A stretch of DNA of 64,000 nt from Streptomyces sp. CB02959. GTDB taxonomy: Bacteria; Actinomycetota; Actinomycetes; Streptomycetales; Streptomycetaceae. How positions within the stretch are numbered: the first letter of the stretch is position 1; every line of letters begins with the position of its first letter. Below are positions 52,653 through 63,239 of this stretch, piece by piece. The notes under the pieces were generated by a model, which was given only the letters and a program-made list of their open reading frames with translations, was not told the origin of the DNA and searched no databases. The translations under genes were made by a program, and so were the position numbers. The stretch covers positions 62,001 through 126,000 of the forward strand of contig NZ_NNBP01000001.1 in NCBI RefSeq assembly GCF_002803155.1, in the 5' to 3' direction.

Positions 52653-53462
52653 TCATTCTTCCACGGACTGACTCGTCCGCCCAAATCGGCCGTCCTCGCG
52701 CCGCGCCCAGCCCAGTGCGGCCAGGATTTCCCGGTCCTTCTTGTCGAAGGCGGCGGGGTCCGCGCGCTCGATCAGATCGGGGCGGTTGCGGTCGGTGCGG
52801 CGGAACGCCTCGTCGCGGCGCCAGCGGGCGATCTTGCCGTGGTGGCCGCTGAGCAGCACGTCGGGGATGGTGCGGTCGCGCCACTCGGGGGGCTTGGTGT
52901 AGACGGGGCCTTCCAGGAGGTCGGCCATCGCCCCGGGGGCGAAGGAGTCGTCCTGGTGGGAGGCGGCGTTGCCGAGGACGCCGGGCAGGAGCCGGGCCAC
53001 CGCCTCGACCATGACCAGGACCGGGGCCTCGCCGCCGGCCAGCACGTAGTCGCCGATGGAGACCTCGCGGACGTCCAGGCGGTCGCCGTACTCCTCGATG
53101 ACGCGGCGGTCGATGCCTTCGTAGCGGGCCGGGGTGAACACCAGCCAGGGCTTGCCGGAGAGTTCGACGGCGAGTTCCTGGGTGAAGGGGACGCCGCTGG
53201 GAGTGGGGACGACGAGGACGGGGGCGCCTTCGCCGGACGCCAGGACCTCGTCGAGCGCCTCGCCCCACGGCTCGGGCTTCATGACCATGCCGGGGCCGCC
53301 GCCGTAGGGGGTGTCGTCGACGGTGTTGTGCTTGTCGTGGGTCCACTCCCGCAGATCGTGGATGCGGACGTCGAGCTGTCCGCGGGCGCGGGCCTTGCCG
53401 ACCAGCGAGACGTTCAGCGGTTCGAGGTATTCGGGGAAGATCGTGACGATGTCGAGCCGCAT
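52653..53462 (-). CDS. trmD: tRNA (guanine37-N1)-methyltransferase
   Basis: 269 residues. SPOUT-class methyltransferase with [16 protein letters not shown] start, PYGGGPGMVMKPEPW, RYEGIDRRVIEEYGD and the trefoil-knot segment GDYVLAGGEAPVLVMVEA. Modifies G37 of tRNAs to prevent frameshifting. Its ATG shares a base with the rimM stop (53462). Confidence 0.97.
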   Translation of the reverse strand: MRLDIVTIFPEYLEPLNVSLVGKARARGQLDVRIHDLREWTHDKHNTVDDTPYGGGPGMVMKPEPWGEALDEVLASGEGAPVLVVPTPSGVPFTQELAVELSGKPWLVFTPARYEGIDRRVIEEYGDRLDVREVSIGDYVLAGGEAPVLVMVEAVARLLPGVLGNAASHQDDSFAPGAMADLLEGPVYTKPPEWRDRTIPDVLLSGHHGKIARWRRDEAFRRTDRNRPDLIERADPAAFDKKDREILAALGWARREDGRFGRTSQSVEE

Positions 53463-54007
53463 CAGTTGTCCTCGCGGCTGGAGGCGATCTCGGCCTGGCC
53501 CTCGTCAAGGAGTCCGGGCGGCGGGTCGATGACCGCGCGCTGCTCTTCCAGGTCGATCTCGGGCACGATCTCCGTGACGAACGGGATCATGACCTCGCCG
53601 CCCTCGGGGCGGGCGACGATCAGCAGGTCCTGGTAGGGCAGGTGGGAGACCTCGGTGATCCGGCCGACGGCGGTGCCGTCGCGGGTGACGACGTCGAGGT
53701 CGATCAGCTGGTGGTCGTAGAACTCCTCGGGGTCCTCGGGGAGTTCCTCGGGGTCGACCTCGGCGATCAGCAGGGTGTTGCGGAGCGCCTCGGCGGCGGT
53801 GCGGTCGGCGACGCCCTCGAAGCGCAGCAGCAGCCGGCCGCTGTGCACCCGGCCGGTGGCGATGGTCAGCGGCCCGACGGAGGACGGGTCGGTGGCGAGG
53901 ACGGCGCCCGGGGCGAGCCGGAGCTCCGGTTCGTCGGTGCGCACCTCTACGGTGACCTCGCCCTTGATGCCGTGGGCGCGGCCGATCCGGGCGACTACCA
54001 GCTGCAC
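53462..54007 (-). CDS. rimM: ribosome maturation factor RimM
   Basis: 181 residues. N-terminal RimM domain ([20 protein letters not shown]) and C-terminal PRC-barrel ([37 protein letters not shown]). Assists maturation of the 30S head. ATG 54005-54007 with a GAGG-like site upstream; 193-bp gap to khpA without a gene. Confidence 0.95.
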   Translation of the reverse strand: MQLVVARIGRAHGIKGEVTVEVRTDEPELRLAPGAVLATDPSSVGPLTIATGRVHSGRLLLRFEGVADRTAAEALRNTLLIAEVDPEELPEDPEEFYDHQLIDLDVVTRDGTAVGRITEVSHLPYQDLLIVARPEGGEVMIPFVTEIVPEIDLEEQRAVIDPPPGLLDEGQAEIASSREDN

Positions 54008-54200
54008 TGTGCTCCTCTTTGCGGCTAAACCGCCGCCGCTTTCGCGGACGGGGTGGAGGAACGCCGGGGTTCCTCAAGGGTGACGGCGGTGGGTCCCATG
54101 GGGTGTGGAACCGACGGGGCCGTGGTTCCACGGTGGCATACGAGCACGGGCCGGGGACGACCGTGAGGCCCTCCCCGGCCCGAGCCGGTGTTCAACTTGA

Positions 54201-54440
54201 TCAGCGAACTTGGTCGACGTCGACGAGGTCGACGCGGATGCCCCGGCCGCCGATGGCGCCGACGACGGTCCGCAGCGCGCGGGCGGTCCGGCCGTTGCGG
54301 CCGATCACCTTGCCGAGGTCGTCGGGGTGGACCCGGACCTCCAGCACCCGCCCGCGACGCAGGGTGCGCGAGGCTACCTGCACGTCATCGGGGTTGTCGA
54401 CGATGCCCTTGACGAGGTGCTCAAGGGCCTCCTCAAGCAC
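54201..54440 (-). CDS. khpA: KH domain RNA-binding protein KhpA
   Basis: 79 residues with a single type-II KH domain: the GXXG loop is IGRNGRTARAL at about residues 46-56. Start GTG 54438-54440, two bases after the rpsP stop. KhpA-type proteins bind RNA, often as partner of KhpB/Jag. Conserved position between rpsP and rimM. Confidence 0.93.
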   Translation of the reverse strand: MLEEALEHLVKGIVDNPDDVQVASRTLRRGRVLEVRVHPDDLGKVIGRNGRTARALRTVVGAIGGRGIRVDLVDVDQVR

Positions 54441-54442
54441 GC

Positions 54443-54883
54443 TCAGTCCTCGGAGGACTCAGAGGTGGACTCGGCCGCGGCCTCGTCCGCCTTCTTGTCG
54501 GCCTTCTTCGCCTTCGGGGTGATGGCCTCACCCTTCGGCTCGTCACCGGAAGCCTTGGCGGCGGCCTCGAAGAGGGCGCGCTTGTCGGCCTTCGGCTCGG
54601 CGACCTTCATCGGCGCCGGGGCCGGCAGACCCTTGAACTTCTGCCAGTCGCCGGTGACCTTGAGGATGGCCAGAACGGGCTCGGTCGGCTGGGCGCCGAC
54701 GCTCAGCCAGTACTGCGCACGCTCCGAGTCGACCTCGATGCGGGAGGGGTTCTGCACCGGGTGGTACAGGCCGATCTCCTCGATGGCGCGACCGTCCCGG
54801 CGGGTGCGGGAGTCGGCGACGACGATGCGGTAGTGAGGCGAGCGGATCTTGCCCAGACGCTTCAGCTTGATCTTGACTGCCAC
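54443..54883 (-). CDS. rpsP: 30S ribosomal protein S16
   Basis: 146 residues from GTG 54881-54883 ([20 protein letters not shown]). The core S16 fold occupies about 85 residues ([34 protein letters not shown]). The Lys/Ala/Glu-rich 55-residue tail is typical of actinobacterial S16. First gene of its operon. Confidence 0.96.
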   Translation of the reverse strand: MAVKIKLKRLGKIRSPHYRIVVADSRTRRDGRAIEEIGLYHPVQNPSRIEVDSERAQYWLSVGAQPTEPVLAILKVTGDWQKFKGLPAPAPMKVAEPKADKRALFEAAAKASGDEPKGEAITPKAKKADKKADEAAAESTSESSED

Positions 54884-55038
54884 TGGAGTGGTGTCTCCTG
54901 GTCTTGACGTGGTGGGGCACAACGAGATGCCACGTGGGGTTGCGGTACTCGGGGCCCCGATGGACGCGTCAGCCGGAGGAGAGAGGGGTCCTGTGCGACT
55001 GTCGAGTACAGCTGGCAATTGTGCCACACGCCCGGAGG

Positions 55039-55629
55039 TCAGCCGACCGCGGCCACCTCGGGGATCCGGAAGGGCTTCCCGCAGCCGCCGCAGACGATCG
55101 GTGCCTGGGCCAGTACGGACGGGACCACCCGGACGTTGCGCCCGCAGTCGCAGACGGCCTTGACGCGGACGCCGCCTCCGGAGGAGCCGTGCCGGGCGGC
55201 CGGGCCGCGGAAGCTGCGGGTGGTGTCGGTGGCGGTGGCGGCACTGTGGGCCTTGAGGGCTCTGGTGAGCCGCTCGATGGTGGGGCGGTAGCGCCGTCTC
55301 GCCTCGGGGTTGAGTGTGACCAGGGAGAAGCCGCTGCTGGGGTGCGGCTCGTCGGTGTGGTCCAGGCCCAGCTCCTCGGCGATCGCCAGGAACCGGCGGT
55401 TGTGGTAGCGGCCTGCCCGGGAGGTGTCGCGGATGCCGCGGGCGGCGGCGATGCCGTGGACTGCCTCGTGGAGCAGCCGTTCGAAGGAGAGTTCGGCGCC
55501 GCAGGCGGACGAGGACTCTCCGATCAGGGACTCGGGCGCGGCCAGGTCCGGCAGCTCGGGGTGGTGCCGTTGAATGTCGGCCCACGCGAGCGCCAGCTCG
55601 GCGGCGAGAACAGGCGGTGTCGTGCTCAC
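55039..55629 (-). CDS. SprT-like zinc metalloprotease-fold protein
   Basis: 196 residues from GTG 55627-55629. HEXXH is present in [15 protein letters not shown] near residues 52-60, followed by [15 protein letters not shown] and a C-terminal zinc ribbon with CDCG and CGGCGKPF. SprT-like architecture (cf. Spartan-type proteases), function in Streptomyces unknown to me. The start lacks a strong ribosome-binding site. Downstream is rpsP after 155 bp. Confidence 0.8.
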   Translation of the reverse strand: MSTTPPVLAAELALAWADIQRHHPELPDLAAPESLIGESSSACGAELSFERLLHEAVHGIAAARGIRDTSRAGRYHNRRFLAIAEELGLDHTDEPHPSSGFSLVTLNPEARRRYRPTIERLTRALKAHSAATATDTTRSFRGPAARHGSSGGGVRVKAVCDCGRNVRVVPSVLAQAPIVCGGCGKPFRIPEVAAVG

Positions 55630-56185
55630 GTCGTGACAACGAGCCGGAGTCGCCCAGTGTTCCGATTCCGGGGCATCCCAAATAATTTGCACGTACCGGT
55701 CAGTTTCTGGGCATGCGGCGTGGCCCGTACGCGGTGCGCCGATCTGCGGAGAAGACGCCCGCGGGCGGCAAGCCGGTACGTAGGGCGCATACCCCCGCGT
55801 ACACCGCATGGCGTAAACCGCCGCACACCGGGGTGCGTGGCGTGCCGCGATGTTACCGGCGGTACGAAATGCTGCGGACGTCGGCCCCGCCCCTCCACCG
55901 TAGGGCAGCGGCGACACGCGGCCGTCGGCGGGGATCCCGCAGCCGGCGCGCCGGGCGGCGGGCACTGCCGTGGCGGGACCGCACTCCCCAAGGCACCCTG
56001 GAACGGCGCTCCGGGAGCACAGGGGCCGGCGCACACAGGGGCGCGCGGGAGCCAAACCCGGCGCACCCTCTGGACGGCCGGTCGGAAGCGCAGTTGTCTG
56101 GATCGCGGGGGCGCACAACGCTCGGAAACACGGGGGCGGACAGTACTGATTAGCTTCGGGTTCTCGGCGAATAGGGGCGCTATCG
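55630..56185. other. 556-bp divergent intergenic region
   Basis: Lies between the SprT-like gene (leftward) and the methyltransferase (rightward). Open frames here are Arg/Pro-rich and lack normal composition. An A/T pocket (aaataatttgcacg, about 55680-55693) is a plausible promoter region for the leftward gene. I see no RNA gene or repeat of note. Confidence 0.5.
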
Positions 56186-57034
56186 ATGTCTCCCACGCTC
56201 GTGCGGCACCAGCTTCCGAACACCGGGACCGGGCACGCCGACGGCTCGGCCGCACCGGTCGGCACCCGCGCCCGCGACTGGGCGGAGATCCAGGAACGGA
56301 TGCTGGTGCCCCTCTACGAAGCCGCGTACGACCGGCTGGGGGTCGGCCCCGGCACCCGGCTGCTGGGTCTGGGCTGCGGGTCCGGGCTGGCGCTGCTGCT
56401 CGCGGCGGCGCGCGGGGCGCAGGTCAGCGGTGTGGACGCGGACGAGTGCCGGCTGGAGCTGGCGCGCGAGCGGCTCACGCCGGACGGGATGCCGGAGGTC
56501 ACCCGGCTGGTCAGCGGCGGACTGGCCGATGCGGCGCCCAAGGACGCGGCGTTCACCGTGATCACGGCGTTCCATCCGGTGGGCTGCGGCGGCGCCGAGG
56601 AGGTGACCGGGGCGCTGGCCTCGGCGGCGGCGCTGGCCGAGCGCGGCAGTGCGGTGGTGCTGGGCGGCTGGGGCCCGGTGGAGCGGTGTGCGGCGGCCGG
56701 GGTGCTGCGGGTGGCGGAGCGGCTGGCCGCCCGGACGGCGGGCTTCGGCGCGGGCTGGCGGCCGGCCGGGCGGGACGACCTGGAGGAGTTGGCGGACCGG
56801 GCGGGGCTGCGGCCCGACGGGTCGGGGCGGGTGGCCTGCCCGTTCGGGTACGCGGACATGGCGAGCGCGGTGCGCGGGATGCTGTCGACCGGGCTGTTCG
56901 ACGCGGCGCTGGAGGTGGCCGGGCCGCGGCAGGTGGAGAAGGAGCTGGCCGAGGCGCTCCATCCGTATCAGCGGGCGGACGGAACGGTCTGGATGGCGAA
57001 CGTCTTCCGTTATCTGATCGCGCGGACCCGCTAG
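56186..57034 (+). CDS. class I SAM-dependent methyltransferase
   Basis: 282 residues. Motif I is LLGLGCGSGLALLLAA near residues 57-72 and motif II acidic QVSGVDADE. The helical insert and C-terminal substrate region are unremarkable. The substrate cannot be inferred. Transcribed toward ffh with a shared bidirectional terminator in between. Normal codon usage. Confidence 0.85.
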   Translation: MSPTLVRHQLPNTGTGHADGSAAPVGTRARDWAEIQERMLVPLYEAAYDRLGVGPGTRLLGLGCGSGLALLLAAARGAQVSGVDADECRLELARERLTPDGMPEVTRLVSGGLADAAPKDAAFTVITAFHPVGCGGAEEVTGALASAAALAERGSAVVLGGWGPVERCAAAGVLRVAERLAARTAGFGAGWRPAGRDDLEELADRAGLRPDGSGRVACPFGYADMASAVRGMLSTGLFDAALEVAGPRQVEKELAEALHPYQRADGTVWMANVFRYLIARTR

Positions 57035-57054
57035 CCGGAGCCGGTGCGCAACGG

Positions 57055-57092
57055 CCGAGCCCCCGACCGCCCAGAGGCGGTCGGGGGCTCGG
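57055..57092. terminator. bidirectional terminator between methyltransferase and ffh
   Basis: Perfect 16-bp stem (57055-57070 with 57077-57092) with a 6-base loop, between the convergent stops at 57034 and 57117. GC-only stem without a T run, strong in either direction. Confidence 0.85.
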
Positions 57093-57116
57093 TCGTCGGT
57101 GCCGCGAGGGCGCCGT

Positions 57117-58667
57117 TCAGTTCATGAACTTCTTGAACTCCTCGGGGAGTTCGAAGTTCTGCGGTTCCTGGCCGCCCTGCGGCAGGCCGAGCGGGTTGCC
57201 GGCCGCGGCCGCCTCACGGCGCGCCACCGCGGCCTCCTCGTCGGCCTTGCGCTTCATCGGGTTGCCGCTCTTGCGCTTGCCCTTGGCCTGCTTGATCTGC
57301 TTCTTCTTCCGGCCGGCGCCGCCCCCCATGCCGGGGATGCCGGGCATACCGGGCATGCCGCCGCCCTGCGCCATCCGCGACATCATCTTGCGCGCGTCGA
57401 AGAACCGCTCGACGAGGTTCTTGACGGTGCTGACGTCGACACCGGAACCCCGGGCGATACGGGCCCGGCGCGACCCGTTGATGATCGTCGGGTCCTGGCG
57501 CTCGGCCGGCGTCATCGACTTGATGATGGCGGCCGTGCGGTCGACCTCGCGCTCGTCGAGGTTGTTGATCTGGTCCTTCATCTGCGCCATGCCGGGCAGC
57601 ATGCCGAGCAGCTTGGAGATGGAGCCCATCTTGCGGACCTGCTCCATCTGGGCCAGGAAGTCGTCGAGCGTGAACTCCTTGGGGCCCTTCGCCAGCTTGG
57701 CCGCCATCTTCTCGGCCTCTTGCTGGCTGAAGGTCTGCTCGGCCTTCTCGATGAGCGAGAGCATGTCGCCCATGCCGAGGATGCGGGACGCCATGCGGTC
57801 CGGGTGGAACGCGTCGAAGTCGTCCAGCTTCTCGCCGTTGGAGGCGAACATGATCTGCTTGCCGGTGACGTGCGCGATGGAGAGCGCGGCACCACCGCGG
57901 GCGTCGCCGTCCAGCTTGGAGAGGACCACGCCGTCGAAGCCCACGCCGTCGCGGAACGCCTCGGCGGTGTTGACCGCGTCCTGGCCGATCATGGCGTCGA
58001 CGACGAAGAGGACCTCGTCCGGGCTGACCGCGTCCCGGATGTCCGCGGCCTGCTGCATCATCTCGGTGTCGATGCCGAGGCGGCCGGCGGTGTCGACGAC
58101 GACGACGTCGAACTGCTTGGCACGGGCGTACTCGATCGAGTCCTTGGCGACCTGGACCGGGTCGCCGACGCCGTTGCCCGGCTCGGGGCCGTAGAACGCG
58201 ACGCCGGCGCGCTCGGAGACGACCTGGAGCTGGTTGACGGCGTTGGGGCGCTGGAGGTCGCAGGCGACCAGCAGCGGGGCGTGGCCCTGGCTCTTGAGCC
58301 AGCGGCCGAGCTTGCCGGCGAGGGTGGTCTTACCGGCACCCTGGAGGCCGGCGAGCATGATCACCGTCGGGGGCTGCTTGGCGAAGCGGAGGCGCCGGGT
58401 CTCGCCGCCGAGGATGCCGATGAGCTCCTCGTTGACGATCTTGATGATCTGCTGGGCCGGGTTCAGCGCCTGGCTGACCTCGGAGCCGAGCCCGCGCTCC
58501 TTGACCTGCTTGATGAAGGCACGGACGACCGGCAGGGCGACGTCGGCTTCCAGCAGGGCGATCCGGATCTCGCGGGCGGTGGCGTCGATGTCCGCCTCGC
58601 TCAGGCGGCCCTTGCCCCGGAGGTTTTTGAAAGTACTCGCCAAGCGGTCGGAAAGCGTATCGAACAC
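57117..58667 (-). CDS. ffh: signal recognition particle protein Ffh
   Basis: 516 residues from GTG 58665-58667. N domain, then G domain with G1 GLQGAGKTTLAGKLG, G3 VVVDTAGRLGID, G4 SKLDGDARGG; then an M domain with helix-rich QMEQVRKMG, FFDARKMMSRMAQGGGM and a Met/Gly/Pro-rich segment before a Lys-rich tail. Binds 4.5S RNA and signal peptides for co-translational targeting. The frame is open upstream to 58730, but GTG matches homologues (FDTLSDRLASTFKNLRGKG). Confidence 0.96.
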   Translation of the reverse strand: MFDTLSDRLASTFKNLRGKGRLSEADIDATAREIRIALLEADVALPVVRAFIKQVKERGLGSEVSQALNPAQQIIKIVNEELIGILGGETRRLRFAKQPPTVIMLAGLQGAGKTTLAGKLGRWLKSQGHAPLLVACDLQRPNAVNQLQVVSERAGVAFYGPEPGNGVGDPVQVAKDSIEYARAKQFDVVVVDTAGRLGIDTEMMQQAADIRDAVSPDEVLFVVDAMIGQDAVNTAEAFRDGVGFDGVVLSKLDGDARGGAALSIAHVTGKQIMFASNGEKLDDFDAFHPDRMASRILGMGDMLSLIEKAEQTFSQQEAEKMAAKLAKGPKEFTLDDFLAQMEQVRKMGSISKLLGMLPGMAQMKDQINNLDEREVDRTAAIIKSMTPAERQDPTIINGSRRARIARGSGVDVSTVKNLVERFFDARKMMSRMAQGGGMPGMPGIPGMGGGAGRKKKQIKQAKGKRKSGNPMKRKADEEAAVARREAAAAGNPLGLPQGGQEPQNFELPEEFKKFMN

Positions 58668-58811
58668 GGCGGTCGTCGATCCTCGGGGTCGGGGGCTATG
58701 GTCCAGTCGGCTTCTAGGGTATCCGGCCACGCAAGCGTCTCTGCCGTGGCCCGCTCCCGCCGGGTGCGACGGGCGCCGCCGGGGGCGCCCCGGAGCGCGG
58801 CGCGCCCGGCA

Positions 58812-61316
58812 CTACCGGAGCGCGGTCTCGACCGTCTCGGCCACCTTGTGGGCCACCGGGTCGGGCAGCGGTGCCCCGTCCGGTCCCGTGACGTAGAAGG
58901 CGTCCACGGCATTTGCGCCCAGCGTACTGATGTGGGCGCTGCGCACGCGGACCCCGGCCGCGTCCAGGGCCCGCCCGATCCGGTGCAGCAGTCCGTGCGC
59001 GTCCTGGGCGCGGACCTCGATGACGGTGGCGGTGCGGGAGCTGCCGGCGGCGACGGTGACGCGGGGCGGCGGGGCCGGGACGGTGCGGGAGCGGCGGGCG
59101 TAGGCGCGTTCGCGTTCGGCGAGCCGACCGGGGACGTCCAGGGAACCGTCCAGGGCGCGGATCAGGTCGGCGCGGAGCCGGCCGGCCTCGGGCAGCGAGC
59201 CGTATGCGGCGGCGACCCGCCAGCTCAGCAGCAGCACCGGGCCCTGGCCTACGGGGTCGAGGGTGCGCAGGTCGGCGGCGCGGACGGTGAGGCGGTGCAG
59301 GGCCAGTACGCCGGCGGCGGCGGGCAGCACGCCGGGCTGGTCGGGGACGGCGATGAGGAGCTCCACGCCGACCGGTTCCAGGGTGGTGGCCCCGGTGGCG
59401 TCGGCGGTGCCGTCCGCAGTGCCGGGCGGGCCGGCCTCGGGGCGGGTGCGGAGCGTCAGCACCGGGCCGCCGGTGCGGCCGGCCTCGACGGCGAGGCGCT
59501 CCTGTTCGGCGGTGGGGGCGTCGGTGCCGCGGGGGTCCGGCGCGGGCTGCCCGGCGAGCCGGTCGGCGACGCGCTGGACGAGGGCGGCGACGAGGCCGGC
59601 GCGCCAGGAGCTCCAGGCGGCGGGCCCGGTGGCGAGCGCGTCGGCCTCGGTGAGGGCGTGCAGCAGTTCCAGGGTGCCGGGGCTGCCGACGGCGTCGGCG
59701 ACCGCGCCGACGGTCTCCGGGTCGTCCAGGTCGCGCCGGGTGGCGGTCTCGATGAGCAGGAGGTGGTGCCGGACGAGGGTGGCGATCACCGCGGTGTCGC
59801 CGGGGCCGAAGCCGAGCCGGGCGGCCGTGTCGCGGGCGATGGTCTCGCCGGCCACCGCGTGGTCGCCGGGCCAGCCCTTGCCGATGTCGTGCAGCAGAGC
59901 GGCGACCAGCAGCAGGTCGGGCCGGTGGACGCGGCGGGTCAGCGCGGCGGCGCGGACCGCGGTCTCGACCAGGTGGCGGTCCACGGTCCAGGTGTGCACG
60001 GGGTTGCGCTGGGGGCGGCAGCGGACGCGTTCCCAGTCGGGCAGGAGGCGGGCGATGACGCCCTCGGCCTCCAGGGCCTCCCATACGGGCACGGTGGGCG
60101 CGCCCGCGCCCAGGAGGGTGACCAGTTCCTCGCGGGCCTCGGCCGGCCAGGGCACCGGCAGCGGTGCGTCGGCGCAGCGGCGGATCGCGTGGGTGGCCAG
60201 CGGCAGTCCGGCCTGGGCGGCGGCGGCCGCGGCGCGCAGCAGCAGGACGGGATCCCGTTCGGGGCGGGCGGTGCGGGCCAGTACCGCCTCGCCGTCGAGT
60301 TCGACGACGCCGTCGGCGAGCGGTGAGCGTTCGCCGCGGCCGGCGGTGCGGCCGGGCAGCAGTCCGCGCAGCACCGGTTTGACGGACCGGGCGCGCAGCA
60401 CCCGGCCGACCTCGCGCCAGGTGACGTCGGCGGCGTAGGCGATGGTGCGGGCGGATTCGTAGGTGCGGCGCAGCAGGGCGTCCGCGTCGAGCAGGCCGAG
60501 GGCGTCGGCGACCTGGTCCTGTTCCTGGAGGGAGAGCCGGTCGGTGGCGCGCCCGGTGGTGAGGTGGAGGGCGTCACGGGTGTCGAGGAGCCGGGTGCGG
60601 GCGGCCTCCAGTCCGCCGCGGGGGGCGTCGGCGAGCCAGGAGGCGGCGATGGCGCGGAGTGCGGTGGCGTCCCGCAGGCCGCCGTGCGCTTCCTTGAGGT
60701 CGGGTTCGAGGAGGTACTGGAGTTCGCCCTGGCGGGCGGCGCGCTCCTGGCAGAGTTCGCGGAGTTCGGGCAGCCGCCTGGGGGCGCCCTCCCGCCAGTC
60801 GGCGTAGGCGGCGGTGCGGACCGCGGCGGTCAGCTCGGGGTCCCCGGCGACGTGGCGGGCGTCCAGCAGGCCCAGCTGCACCTTGAGGTCGTCGCGGGCG
60901 GCGCGGCGGGCTTCGGCGGGGGTGCGGACGGAGTGGTCGAGGTCCAGGCCGAGGTCCCAGACGGGGTACCAGAGGCGGTCGGCGAAGGCGGCGAGGTCGG
61001 CGGTGGCGGCGCGGCCGTCGTGCAGCAGGACGAGGTCGAGGTCGCTGCGGGGGGAGAGTTCGCCGCGGCCGTAGCCGCCGACGGCGACCAGTGCGGTGCC
61101 GGGGGCGGCACGGCCGCGGGCCGCGGTCGCCCCGGCCAGCAGGGCGGCGAGCCAGTCGTCGGTGAGCCCGGCGAGGGCGGCGCGGCGGTCGGGGCCGGTG
61201 GGGGCTTCGGCGCCGGGGGCCTGGAGGAGCCGCAGCCGGGCGGCGGGGTAGCCGCCGCCCGGGGCGTCTCCCGGGACGGCGGCGGGGTCTGCGGTGTGCT
61301 CGGGGCTCTCGGTCAA
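58812..61316 (-). CDS. glnD: PII nucleotidyltransferase GlnD
   Basis: 834 residues. The nucleotidyltransferase motif GGYGRGELSPRSDLDLVLL is near residues 80-98, the HD hydrolase motif LLHDIGKG near 475 (ALLHDIGKGWPGDHAVAGE), and two ACT domains at about 655-720 and 770-834. In Streptomyces GlnD adenylylates and deadenylylates GlnK at Tyr51 (known for S. coelicolor) rather than uridylylating it. The start appears to be TTG (61314-61316) with GAGGAG upstream. Third gene of amtB-glnK-glnD. Confidence 0.95.
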   Translation of the reverse strand: MTESPEHTADPAAVPGDAPGGGYPAARLRLLQAPGAEAPTGPDRRAALAGLTDDWLAALLAGATAARGRAAPGTALVAVGGYGRGELSPRSDLDLVLLHDGRAATADLAAFADRLWYPVWDLGLDLDHSVRTPAEARRAARDDLKVQLGLLDARHVAGDPELTAAVRTAAYADWREGAPRRLPELRELCQERAARQGELQYLLEPDLKEAHGGLRDATALRAIAASWLADAPRGGLEAARTRLLDTRDALHLTTGRATDRLSLQEQDQVADALGLLDADALLRRTYESARTIAYAADVTWREVGRVLRARSVKPVLRGLLPGRTAGRGERSPLADGVVELDGEAVLARTARPERDPVLLLRAAAAAAQAGLPLATHAIRRCADAPLPVPWPAEAREELVTLLGAGAPTVPVWEALEAEGVIARLLPDWERVRCRPQRNPVHTWTVDRHLVETAVRAAALTRRVHRPDLLLVAALLHDIGKGWPGDHAVAGETIARDTAARLGFGPGDTAVIATLVRHHLLLIETATRRDLDDPETVGAVADAVGSPGTLELLHALTEADALATGPAAWSSWRAGLVAALVQRVADRLAGQPAPDPRGTDAPTAEQERLAVEAGRTGGPVLTLRTRPEAGPPGTADGTADATGATTLEPVGVELLIAVPDQPGVLPAAAGVLALHRLTVRAADLRTLDPVGQGPVLLLSWRVAAAYGSLPEAGRLRADLIRALDGSLDVPGRLAERERAYARRSRTVPAPPPRVTVAAGSSRTATVIEVRAQDAHGLLHRIGRALDAAGVRVRSAHISTLGANAVDAFYVTGPDGAPLPDPVAHKVAETVETALR

Positions 61317-61385
61317 CTCAAGCTCTCCTCGGTCGTGTTGTCCCCCACCGCGCTCCTGCCGTCCCCGCCGCCCTCGGCCGGCGGC

Positions 61386-63201
<1,816 letters not shown>

Positions 63202-63239
63202 GCGCCGGTGAATTCGGGCCGTCGTCGCGGGCGGTCCGG

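Noticed and set aside
55713..56153. 146-residue plus-strand open frame in the 556-bp gap
   Set aside because: Arg/Pro/Thr-rich translation without family resemblance, no good ribosome-binding site, and it ends where the methyltransferase promoter must lie.
54904..58194. 1096-residue plus-strand open frame over the SprT-like, methyltransferase and ffh genes
   Set aside because: Low-complexity shadow produced by high GC; overlaps three recognisable genes.
57099..60326. 1075-residue plus-strand open frame opposite ffh and glnD
   Set aside because: Composition of an antisense shadow; Ffh and GlnD motifs are on the minus strand.
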